From assembly GCF_003712195.1 (NCBI RefSeq), contig NZ_RDSD01000027.1, positions 1-55,652 on the forward strand: DNA of 55,652 nt, in the 5' to 3' direction. The first letter of the stretch is position 1, and every line of letters begins with the position of its first letter. The notes under the pieces were generated by a model. It searched no databases and was not told the origin of the DNA. It was given only the letters and a program-made list of their open reading frames with translations. A program made the translations under genes and the position numbers. The DNA is from Proteiniphilum sp. X52. Its GTDB lineage: Bacteria; Bacteroidota; Bacteroidia; Bacteroidales; Dysgonomonadaceae. Positions 25,690-33,438 of the stretch are shown one piece after another.

Positions 25690-28600
25690 TTAAATATTGA
25701 CAGTCAATCCAAACGTCACAGTTTTCCCCAACGGATATTTCATCCCGTTGGAACTGCCCATTTCCGGATCCCATAATTTGAATTTGGAGAATGTCAATAA
25801 ATTCTGACCTATAATATGCAACCGTAATTTTTCCAGACGCAACCTGGTGGTAAGCGCCTTTGGCAATGAATAACCCATTTCCAGCGTTTTCAGACGGAGG
25901 TAGGAACCATCGCGTAACCAATAAGTGGATGGGCGGTAATTGTTGGCGTTCCCGCCATAGCTCAATCGCGGGTATTCGGCATTCGGGTCTTCATTGACGC
26001 CCAAAATCCAGCGGTTGGCATTTGCCATCTCTTCTAGTATATTTCCCCATTCCCCGTTGACGAATGGGTATACAGTAAATCCATCGATAAAGAAATGGGA
26101 TTTTCCTGCACCCTGGAAATGGAGGTTAAAATCAAATCCTTTCCAGGTAGCTGACAAACCCAGGCCATAGATAAGATTCGGACGTGTTGTAGCTCCAATC
26201 GGCACAATATCATCATTATTAATGATTCCATCTCCATTTATATCTTTGTATTTGATATCACCCGGCATTACGTCCCTTTGATCACCGAAATCCTGACGGG
26301 GACTGTTCCGTATGTCTTCATAATCCTTGAAAAGACCCAATGCTACCAGACCTTTTGCCTGATCGACACGGAAACCGGTACGGCGCAGGTATGGATAACG
26401 GTTTACCATTTCATCTGCCTCGGTAATTTCATTTTTACTGTAGGTAAAGTTTCCACGTAACTGTAAAGCCACATCTCCTACCCTTTGATCCAATTTAAAG
26501 TTACCGTCAAACCCCTTTGTTTTGACACTTCCCACATTTGCCGAAGGGTTCTGACCCTGTATACCGACCATATCCGGCAAGAAATCTCTCCTCATATAGA
26601 TTCCTTCGCGCTTTTCATCAAAATAGTCCACTGTCAGACCAAATTTATCGCCCCATAGATACAGGTCTAACCCCAAATCATGTTTCTTGGCAATTTCCCA
26701 GGTTACATTATTGGAAGAGACACGCGTATAGGTCAGCCCGTCATATCCGAATGCGCTGTTCAGGTCGCCCCAGTTATAATATACCGGCTGATTTCCTGCG
26801 CCTGTATTGCGCTCGTAATTGCCGAAATCGGCCAGATAAGGAAAACGTGAAGAAGAGTTGTCTGTCCCTACTTCCCCGTATGAATAACGGATCTTAAACA
26901 TGCCCAACCAGTCAAGATTATCCTTTACAAAACTCTCTTCTGCTATGTTCCAGGCGGCTGAATAAGCGGGGAAGAAGCCAAATTGGTGTCCTTTGGCAAA
27001 GTTTTCCGAGCCGTTGTAACCAAAATTGAAATTGAGTAAATAACGATTCATATAACCGTAAGAGAAATTACCTGCCAATCCCTGATGGCGGCGGGCGATG
27101 CCTTGCATGATATCACTACCGATGCTGGAAGTATTTACATAATTATCTTGTGTATATTTGAGGACACTGCCAATGTTGTGATTCCCGAAAGCTCTCCCGT
27201 AGGAAAGTTCTGCTTCAAGAAATTCCTTTCTATCGCCTGACGCTGATGAGCCCTGGGACATTAAACGCTCCGGCACCAACCGGTTAAATACAATTTTCCC
27301 GTCCGAATCACGTTGACGTTCGGCTCTCCACATCTCCGGGTTTTTTCGTCGTTGTATATAATTGTAATTATACGTATCGTAGCCGAAACGCCCTGTAAAT
27401 TTCAACCCCTCGGTTATGAAATCCAGTTTTTGCTCTAAGGTGATATTGGAATTGATGGTATTTTCCCATATCTCGGAATATCCCGTTTGCGTAGCGGATG
27501 TCCATGGATTATATATAGCTTCCCACGATGATGTTATCGTACCTTCTCTCACCATGACAGGCACATACCCGTTCGAATACATCACCGGCATCGTAACAGG
27601 ATTATAGCCGAATACCGAATACCATATATCGTCAGTGTTGATCGCACCGGAACGATTCGCTTTTTCCAACGCTCCGCCGATACCTACCTGGACCAGGGTC
27701 GACTCCGTTATATTCATGTCCATATTCAGACGATAGTTATAACGCTGGTAATTGGCATTGGTATCATATTCTTTCATCGTTTTGTCCACATGATACATTC
27801 CTCCTTCATCAAGGAAGCTTCCGGATAGATAATACCGGGCTTTCGATCCTCCCCCTTTCACACTCACGGAAGTGCGGTACGTAGGAGCGCCGTCCTTTAA
27901 TAAAAGATCCATCCAGTCCACATTCGGATAAATATCAGGATCCAACTGTTCCTCGATCATCATTAACTCCTGATCGGAATAAACAGGCCTTTGATTGCGG
28001 GTAGTACGCGCCTCGTTCGCCATGGAAGCATACCTTAAACCATCCACGAATTTAGGTGTCCGGGTACGGGTGGTCCAGGTATATTCCGATTTGGCATTCA
28101 CTTCCACTTTTCCTTCACTCCCTCTTTTTGTGTTGATCAGTATAACCCCGTTCGCACCACGTGAACCGTAGATTGCTGTGGCTGAGGCATCCTTCAGTAC
28201 CGAGAAAGATTCGATATCTTCTATATTGAGTTCATCCATACTCCGTTCAAAACCGTCCACCAGGATCAAAGCGCTGGAACTGCCTCCGAATGTGGAAATT
28301 CCACGTATCCAGAATTCGGAAGTATTGTCTCCCGGCTGCCCTGAGCGCTGCATGGCCAGAACCCCGGCCACATTCCCGGCTAAAGCATTGGTAATGCTGG
28401 AAACCGGAGTCCTCAAAGTCCCCACCTCCACGGTGGTGATTGCTCCTGTTACGGTCACCTTCTTCTGCGGCCCCATGCCCGTAATGGTTACTTCATCAAG
28501 TATAGTAGATTTTGATTCCCGCATCGTGACATCCAGTATGAGATCTTCGTCCTTTACCAAATGTTCCTGGCTTTCGTAGCCAAGGTAAGAGAACACTAAA

Positions 28601-28812
28601 TATTGAAAGGATTCAAGCCTTATTTTGTATTTTCCGTCAATATCGGAAGCCACACCCAATCCTGGCTTATCCTTTACGGTAACGGTCGCGCCAATCAGCG
28701 GAAGACCTTCCGAGTCAACAATGGTGCCGGAAACCTCGACAGTCTTTGGTTGGGCAAATACGCCCATTGCATATATCATCAAGCATAAAACGGATAGGAT
28801 ATATTTCTTCAT
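25690..28812 (-). CDS. SusC-like TonB-dependent outer-membrane transporter
   Basis: The 1040-residue SusC/RagA protein imports oligosaccharides (or peptides) with TonB energy. A signal peptide (residues 1-20, AMGVFAQ) is followed by a carboxypeptidase-regulatory-like domain (about 25-110; GTIVDSEGLPLIGATV). The plug follows (TNALAGNVAGVLAMQRSGQPG, LILVDGFER, YGSRGANGVILINTKRG) with the 22-strand barrel after it. There is no sigma/anti-sigma N-terminal extension. It pairs with the SusD downstream and follows the TIG/NHL lipoprotein in the same direction, 27 bases away. Confidence 0.95.
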   Translation of the reverse strand: MKKYILSVLCLMIYAMGVFAQPKTVEVSGTIVDSEGLPLIGATVTVKDKPGLGVASDIDGKYKIRLESFQYLVFSYLGYESQEHLVKDEDLILDVTMRESKSTILDEVTITGMGPQKKVTVTGAITTVEVGTLRTPVSSITNALAGNVAGVLAMQRSGQPGDNTSEFWIRGISTFGGSSSALILVDGFERSMDELNIEDIESFSVLKDASATAIYGSRGANGVILINTKRGSEGKVEVNAKSEYTWTTRTRTPKFVDGLRYASMANEARTTRNQRPVYSDQELMMIEEQLDPDIYPNVDWMDLLLKDGAPTYRTSVSVKGGGSKARYYLSGSFLDEGGMYHVDKTMKEYDTNANYQRYNYRLNMDMNITESTLVQVGIGGALEKANRSGAINTDDIWYSVFGYNPVTMPVMYSNGYVPVMVREGTITSSWEAIYNPWTSATQTGYSEIWENTINSNITLEQKLDFITEGLKFTGRFGYDTYNYNYIQRRKNPEMWRAERQRDSDGKIVFNRLVPERLMSQGSSASGDRKEFLEAELSYGRAFGNHNIGSVLKYTQDNYVNTSSIGSDIMQGIARRHQGLAGNFSYGYMNRYLLNFNFGYNGSENFAKGHQFGFFPAYSAAWNIAEESFVKDNLDWLGMFKIRYSYGEVGTDNSSSRFPYLADFGNYERNTGAGNQPVYYNWGDLNSAFGYDGLTYTRVSSNNVTWEIAKKHDLGLDLYLWGDKFGLTVDYFDEKREGIYMRRDFLPDMVGIQGQNPSANVGSVKTKGFDGNFKLDQRVGDVALQLRGNFTYSKNEITEADEMVNRYPYLRRTGFRVDQAKGLVALGLFKDYEDIRNSPRQDFGDQRDVMPGDIKYKDINGDGIINNDDIVPIGATTRPNLIYGLGLSATWKGFDFNLHFQGAGKSHFFIDGFTVYPFVNGEWGNILEEMANANRWILGVNEDPNAEYPRLSYGGNANNYRPSTYWLRDGSYLRLKTLEMGYSLPKALTTRLRLEKLRLHIIGQNLLTFSKFKLWDPEMGSSNGMKYPLGKTVTFGLTVNI

Positions 28813-28838
28813 CTTGTTGTGTTTTTTATTCCTTTGAT

Positions 28839-30293
28839 TTATTCCACGGAAATGGTACGTATACGTTTGTTTTCACGGTCTGCCACATAGAAGACTTCTT
28901 CCTCCTCGTCATAACAGATGCCGGTAGGCTCCCTGAAACGGGCCGTTTCACGGGCTTCCCCGTCTATCCAGCCCCATACCTGACCGTCAATGCCCACACT
29001 ACCCCGTCCGGCAAATGTGCTGACTTCTCCCTCCGGGGTTACTTTGCGTATACAGTTATTATTGTGGTCACACACATAGAAGTCATATAGATCCGCCTTG
29101 CCTTGCGCCACATACTCTTTATTCTTCACAAATACCCCCTGACGCGGACGATTGAAACGGGCAGAGGTTCCCGGTGCATCAGCATATCCCGATCCTCCGC
29201 CTATATCTCCTACATGGAGTACAGATGAAACCAGTTCTTTCGTTGTTTTATCGTAAGCACACCTGTACACGCCGTTGAATCCGGTCATATATACATACAG
29301 ATCTTCCGGATGCCTGAACATAAACACATGGTCACTGGAATTGGCTTTCACGCTAAACAGCGCTTTTCCATCCCACATCTGGGCGGTTTCATCCCACACC
29401 TGCTTGGCCTTATAGACCTCCGAGGATGTCCATGTATTGTAAAAAATCGTACCGTCATGCATCGATACTGCAGAATAAGAGCATTGGGCATAGAGGTAAG
29501 GATATACCTTTCTGAAACTTTCGTTACGAAGGGCATAAAACATATTCGGCATCTGATGCCTGTCGTTCCAGTTCCCTCGCCCGTTGTCATCCACAAGGAA
29601 AAGGGTATCCCTCGTAGGCGTGTCGAACAACATCGATTTCACCTGATGGACACCTGCCTGTCCTTTCATAAACACGGTAGAAACTTCTCTTGCAGTCAGG
29701 TTGATCTTCCGTAGTGCCGCCAGATTTTCGGCATCAATACAATAAATAATCTTATTCCCTTCTTCGTCTATATCGAATTCCAGCCACCAGGGATTTTGAA
29801 ACTCAGCTTCCTCAAATGATCCGTTGATAATACTGGAAGCGTTGGTTTGCGGATCCACCTTACCGGTCAATGTATTTACCTGCAAAGCTGATTGAAGGGT
29901 AAAGAGTTCTTCAAACTGGTGTTCTTTTACAACTTTACCACCTTCATCCATAATCCGCACAATAACATCCCCCCTGTTGGAACGCCTTGGAGCCATCGCA
30001 CATATTTTCGTACCCGAAGAACCAATAACAGGAGCTGATACGCCTCCAATGATTACTTCTATTTTCGAAACATCTGTTCCGAAATTTGATCCTTCAATGA
30101 ATACTAAAGTACGCACAGGACCCTCTTTTGGGGAAAAATCGGTAAAAGTTACCGGCTTCGAAGGATCAGTAGGTATAACAGGCTTGGCACCCTGATACCC
30201 TCCATCCAGACTACAACTTGTAGCGGCAAGGGCTATCGCAAGTAAAATTGCAATAAATCCCCGCTGAGAATTTTTTTTGATTTCTTTTAGCAT
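28839..30293 (-). CDS. IPT/TIG and NHL-repeat surface lipoprotein
   Basis: The 484-residue product has a lipoprotein signal with cysteine in ALAATSCSLDGG. An IPT/TIG immunoglobulin-like domain (about 45-130; FTDFSPKEGPVRTLVFIEGSNFG) precedes a region with NHL-type beta-propeller repeats, best seen near the end (PEGEVSTFAGRGSVG, EPTGICYDEEEEVFYVADRENKRIR). Such lipoproteins often occupy the surface glycan-binding slot in SusCD operons. It is the first gene of this operon. Binding specificity is unknown and no glycosidase accompanies it. Confidence 0.8.
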   Translation of the reverse strand: MLKEIKKNSQRGFIAILLAIALAATSCSLDGGYQGAKPVIPTDPSKPVTFTDFSPKEGPVRTLVFIEGSNFGTDVSKIEVIIGGVSAPVIGSSGTKICAMAPRRSNRGDVIVRIMDEGGKVVKEHQFEELFTLQSALQVNTLTGKVDPQTNASSIINGSFEEAEFQNPWWLEFDIDEEGNKIIYCIDAENLAALRKINLTAREVSTVFMKGQAGVHQVKSMLFDTPTRDTLFLVDDNGRGNWNDRHQMPNMFYALRNESFRKVYPYLYAQCSYSAVSMHDGTIFYNTWTSSEVYKAKQVWDETAQMWDGKALFSVKANSSDHVFMFRHPEDLYVYMTGFNGVYRCAYDKTTKELVSSVLHVGDIGGGSGYADAPGTSARFNRPRQGVFVKNKEYVAQGKADLYDFYVCDHNNNCIRKVTPEGEVSTFAGRGSVGIDGQVWGWIDGEARETARFREPTGICYDEEEEVFYVADRENKRIRTISVE

Positions 30294-30520
30294 TTCTGGT
30301 TACAATTAGATTATTAAATATTTGAAAATAACACACTTAGATGTGTTAATATTTTTTAGCAACATATTCCTCGAAGTGGAACCCAAACAAACAGGCAAAA
30401 CATAAATTAGAGGGTTAATCAACGTTTAAAACAATGAGAGTCATCAATATAAAAAATCGGTTGATTAACAATCAATTAAATGGAATTGGATTGTATTTAA
30501 ACAATGCTATATAAAATCAT
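30294..30520. promoter_or_regulatory. Upstream region of the SusCD operon with inverted repeat
   Basis: TAACACA (30329-30335) and TGTGTTA (30342-30348) form a perfect 7-bp inverted repeat with a 6-base centre, 36 bases before the first gene of the minus-strand SusCD operon. I found no good TAnnTTTG box here on the minus strand. The repeat is an operator candidate only. Confidence 0.35.
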
Positions 30521-30706
30521 CTATATATCTGAATTTTTTGTATTATTCACCTCAATGCCTCCTCTCTGAATAGCAAGCCTTCTTATTCGCTCCGATAATT
30601 CACTCTGTGTGCGGTCTTTCAATGCATTCCGGACAGTTACCTCGCTAACATTAAGCATTTTAGCAATATCCCTCCGTTCTCCGTGTTTCATTAGTATCTC
30701 TCCCAT
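30521..30706 (-). CDS. 61-residue helix-turn-helix protein
   Basis: The product reads RDIAKMLNVSEVTVRNALKDRT at residues 12-33, a clear helix-turn-helix (DIAKMLNVS then TVRNAL) resembling Cro-like or LacI-type heads. A basic tail, ERIRRLAIQRGG, follows. With only 61 residues it has no effector domain. It is transcribed from copy B of the promoter-operator block, divergently from the S24-type repressor gene. A Cro-CI-like pair is a reasonable comparison, but the target sites are inferred. Its 3' end faces the SusCD operon. Confidence 0.7.
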   Translation of the reverse strand: MGEILMKHGERRDIAKMLNVSEVTVRNALKDRTQSELSERIRRLAIQRGGIEVNNTKNSDI

Positions 30707-30726
30707 ATACTTTTTCTTAAAACTTT

Positions 30727-30809
30727 TGTATCTTTATCGTCGCTTTCTAAATCGAAAGCTACAAAGATAAATCATTACGATTTATTAAACAAGGAAAACA
30801 TATCTTTTT
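30727..30809. promoter_or_regulatory. Promoter-operator block, copy B
   Basis: On the minus strand TTG (plus 30790-30792), a 20-base spacer and a perfect TATCTTTG (30762-30769) form the promoter of the 61-residue HTH gene. The palindrome TAAATCATTACGATTTA (30768-30784) occupies the spacer, and the hairpin GCTTTC/GAAAGC (30742-30747, 30754-30759) lies at the transcription start. On the plus strand a -7-like TATCTTTT at 30801-30808 could serve the S24 gene, so one operator could control both directions. The block aligns without gaps to 22358-22440. Confidence 0.65.
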
Positions 30810-30820
30810 GATTTATTTTT

Positions 30821-31558
30821 ATGTTAAATATTGCGAAAATACGAAAAGAATGGTTCATAAGGCAAATAGAAGGTCTAAAAGAGAGGGGCATTCCATACAA
30901 TGAAATAGCCAATTCTTTAGGAGTTAAACCTCAATATCTAAACCTGATAAAGAACTCGGAAAGGGGAGCCTCAGAAAAATTGACGCTTAAACTCTGCGAA
31001 ACATTCAATATAAATCATAATGATTTATTAGATCATATCCGATCATATGAAAAACAGAATCCGGAAGGATCTTCAGCAAATGAACCGACCACGGAAATAT
31101 CGCCTCAAAAAAAAATCCCACTGCAAGATAATGCTACCGGGGGTAGCAGAGGTATTACCACAAAGTGGTCCCACAACAGGGAAGATGGATGGATTGATAC
31201 CGGAGAATTGTTTCCGGAAGCCACATCAGCCATCCGTCACTATGGTGACAGCATGTCCGAATATCCATCCGGTTCTATCCTCATACTCAAAAGCGTAATC
31301 GATTTAGGGCTTATTGTATGGGGACGAAACTATTATGTGGAGACAAAAGAAATTGCAATTACAAAACGATTGCAGGATGGAGGTAAAGACCATATCATCG
31401 GCTACAGTTCGAACCTGAAAACATACCCGGACGGACGGCTTATACATGAACCCGTGAAAATCCCCAAGAAAGATATTCGCCACATCCACATTGTTCTGGG
31501 ATGTGTCACCAGGGAGTTTGGCGAAGGTGTGATTCCAACCGTTACCCCGGCTATTTAA
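30821..31558 (+). CDS. HTH repressor with S24 (LexA/CI-like) peptidase domain
   Basis: The 245-residue protein has an N-terminal XRE-like helix-turn-helix (about 25-50; YNEIANSLGVKPQYLNLIKN) and a Ser/Thr-rich linker. The C-terminal S24 domain shows the nucleophile in HYGDSMSEY (Ser144) and the lysine of the dyad in AITKRL (Lys182). The 38-residue spacing is close to LexA (Ser119, Lys156). Proteins of this type dimerise on operators and can cleave themselves when RecA filaments form. No phage structural or integrase gene is nearby, so it appears to act as a chromosomal regulator. Its most obvious target is the palindrome in the shared upstream region. Confidence 0.8.
   Translation: MLNIAKIRKEWFIRQIEGLKERGIPYNEIANSLGVKPQYLNLIKNSERGASEKLTLKLCETFNINHNDLLDHIRSYEKQNPEGSSANEPTTEISPQKKIPLQDNATGGSRGITTKWSHNREDGWIDTGELFPEATSAIRHYGDSMSEYPSGSILILKSVIDLGLIVWGRNYYVETKEIAITKRLQDGGKDHIIGYSSNLKTYPDGRLIHEPVKIPKKDIRHIHIVLGCVTREFGEGVIPTVTPAI
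31011..31027. promoter_or_regulatory. Operator-like palindrome inside the S24 gene
   Basis: TAAATCATAATGATTTA has perfect 8-bp arms around a single central base and differs by only two bases from the palindrome in copy B. It lies 190 bases into the S24 coding region. It may be an auxiliary operator for looping, or a coincidence of the codons for NINHNDLL. Confidence 0.4.
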
Positions 31559-31642
31559 AAAAGCTTCATCCAATTATCTCACTCACTATGACATAGACTA
31601 ACGTAAGCTACGAGTGAAAATGAATGTTGTATCGATAAAAAA

Positions 31643-31674
31643 TTTGTCATTCCTCTTGAATAATCGTACTTTTG
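31643..31674 (+). promoter_or_regulatory. Promoter of the methyltransferase gene
   Basis: TTTG (31643-31646), 20 bases, then TACTTTTG (31667-31674) is a full match to the Bacteroidota consensus. It leaves a leader of about 65 bases before the ATG at 31746. Confidence 0.75.
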
Positions 31675-31745
31675 AACTATTTCGTCATGCGAGCGAGTGC
31701 AAAATGAATTTATTTATTGTAATTGAAATAGTTTAATCCGGGTAT

Positions 31746-32654
31746 ATGTCAATCATCACCATTACCAGTTGCCCTGTTTGCGGCGGTAACGATTTGAAAA
31801 AAACTTTTGACGGTGTCGATCACTTCTCAAGCGGAGAGGTGTTTCCCGTCTGTGATTGTGCCCGTTGTGGGTTTCGCTTCACCAATGATTTTCCTTCGGA
31901 AGATGCTATCGGGAGATATTATGACTCACCGGACTATATCTCCCACTCCGATTCAGACAAAGGGCTGATCAACCGGTTATATCACCACTTCCGGAAAAAG
32001 ATGCTGAGAAAAAAAGTGGGACTGGTAGCAGCTCATGCGACCCAGTCCCCCATCCGGTTACTGGATATCGGCTGCGGCACGGGTTATTTCCTGCAGGCGG
32101 CAAAGAAGCGGGGATGGGTTGTTTCAGGTATCGAGAAAGATAAAAAAGCCCGGGAAAGGGCCACCCTCCGCTCCGGCCTGTCGGTAAACGACGAGAATTT
32201 TTTTTGGGAGATAGGGAGCTCCTCATTCAATGTCGTAACGCTGTGGCACGTACTGGAACATCTGGAAAAGCTAAATGAAACTATCCACAAAATAACGGAG
32301 ATCACCACCCCGGAAGGAATTATCCTACTTGCACTCCCTAATTGCCACTCTCACGATGCCGGATTTTACAAAGAGCTGTGGGCTGCCTACGATATTCCAC
32401 GGCACCTCTGGCATTTCTCACCCGGCACCGTCGACAAACTACTTGCCAAACACCATCTGAAAATAATTAAGAGAATACGCATGCCTTTGGATGCCTTTTA
32501 TATCTCCCTGCTAAGTGAAAAATACAGGGGGAGCAACCGATTAACAGGATACGCCCGGGCATTCGGAGTGGGCACAATGGGCTTTATACGCTCCTTATCT
32601 GATCCGGAGCGAGCAAGTTCCATCATTTATATTGCCAAAAAAAACGGGAGATAA
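31746..32654 (+). CDS. Class I SAM-dependent methyltransferase with zinc-ribbon N terminus
   Basis: The 302-residue protein starts with a cysteine cluster (CPVCGG at 9-14 and CDCARCG at 36-42) that probably binds zinc. The SAM-binding motif LLDIGCGTGYF and the post-motif VVTLWHVLEHL follow. This architecture is common in methyltransferases acting on quinones, sugars or cell-envelope precursors (UbiG/COG2227-like). Substrate cannot be told. It stands in its own unit with a consensus promoter and is followed by merR on the same strand. Confidence 0.85.
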   Translation: MSIITITSCPVCGGNDLKKTFDGVDHFSSGEVFPVCDCARCGFRFTNDFPSEDAIGRYYDSPDYISHSDSDKGLINRLYHHFRKKMLRKKVGLVAAHATQSPIRLLDIGCGTGYFLQAAKKRGWVVSGIEKDKKARERATLRSGLSVNDENFFWEIGSSSFNVVTLWHVLEHLEKLNETIHKITEITTPEGIILLALPNCHSHDAGFYKELWAAYDIPRHLWHFSPGTVDKLLAKHHLKIIKRIRMPLDAFYISLLSEKYRGSNRLTGYARAFGVGTMGFIRSLSDPERASSIIYIAKKNGR

Positions 32655-32684
32655 ACAAAAATCAGGCGAATAATAGCGAAAAAC

Positions 32685-32715
32685 TTGCTCCTCCTGACGG
32701 AAAGTATTATTTTTG
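32685..32715 (+). promoter_or_regulatory. Promoter of the merR-like gene
   Basis: TTG at 32685-32687, a 20-base spacer and TATTTTTG at 32708-32715 fit the Bacteroidota promoter consensus. Confidence 0.65.
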
Positions 32716-32769
32716 AAATGAATAACATTTACACGGTCAATTATTCCAACCGACACCACTCACACAGAG

Positions 32770-33168
32770 ATGATCATGGGAAAAAGAAAGAAACCGATCC
32801 ATTTCGACGACAAGCGCCTCTTCTATTCCATTCAGGAGGTGGCTGACCATTTTGCGGTCAACGTGTCTCTTTTACGTTTCTGGGAAAAGGAGTTCGAGAA
32901 TATCAATCCCAAAAAAACGGCCGGAGGTACTCGCCAGTACACCCGGGAAGACATACAACAGTTGGAGATCGTGTACCATCTGGTAAAAGAGAAAGGGATG
33001 ACGTTGGAAGGCGCCCGCCAGACACTGAAATCCAAAAAAGATGAGGAGGAGAAACGGGTGGAAATTCTTTCCAGGCTTACAGAAATCAAAAAAGAACTGC
33101 TATCGCTGGAGACGGAATTCGACCGGCTCCATGAACAGCAGAAATACGCCAGAACAAAAACGGAATAA
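32770..33168 (+). CDS. MerR family transcriptional regulator
   Basis: The 132-residue protein carries a MerR-type winged helix at its N terminus (YSIQEVADHFAVNVSLLRFWEKEF, then GGTRQYTREDIQQLEIVYHLVKEKGMTL). A short coiled coil follows, without cysteines or an effector domain. Proteins of this length and type in Bacteroidota lack an obvious ligand. A second ATG at 32776 would remove two residues. The gene ends just before a repeat-filled gap. Confidence 0.88.
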   Translation: MIMGKRKKPIHFDDKRLFYSIQEVADHFAVNVSLLRFWEKEFENINPKKTAGGTRQYTREDIQQLEIVYHLVKEKGMTLEGARQTLKSKKDEEEKRVEILSRLTEIKKELLSLETEFDRLHEQQKYARTKTE

Positions 33169-33170
33169 TC

Positions 33171-33312
33171 AATGGGAATAATGAGAATAATGTGCCAATG
33201 TGAATAATGGGAATAATATGACTAATGGGATAATGTGAATAATGTGCTAATGTGAATAATGTGCTAATGTGAATAATGTGCTAATGTGACTAATGGGACT
33301 AATGGGACAATG
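33171..33312 (+). repeat. Tandem TGCTAATG-type repeats
   Basis: A run of 6-9 bp units built on TAATGTG(C/A) and TAATGGGA fills this stretch, the most regular part being at about 33230-33290. TGCTAATG is the reverse complement of CATTAGCA, the unit of the array before thrC, so the two arrays belong to one family in opposite orientation. Confidence 0.85.
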
Positions 33313-33346
33313 TACTTCGTACGATAATCCCTTCGGCGATAGTTCT

Positions 33347-33410
33347 CTTAATTCTTAATTTTTCATTCTTAATTCTTAATTTTTCATTCTTAATTCTTAA
33401 TTCTTAATTT
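33347..33410 (+). repeat. 21-bp tandem repeat of TTCTTAAT type
   Basis: Two perfect copies of a 21-bp A+T-rich unit (33347-33367 and 33368-33388) are followed by a partial third. Each unit contains CTTAATTCTTAATTTTTC. The array ends 28 bases before the NamZ start codon. Confidence 0.9.
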
Positions 33411-33438
33411 AAAAAGTCTTATTTCTAAATAAATAATT

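Noticed and set aside
22358-30809. The two 83-bp copies as direct repeats bounding an 8.4-kb transposable unit
   Set aside because: No recombinase, transposase or target duplication is present, and the copies coincide with promoters of two genes; a shared regulatory site explains them better, though transposition cannot be ruled out.
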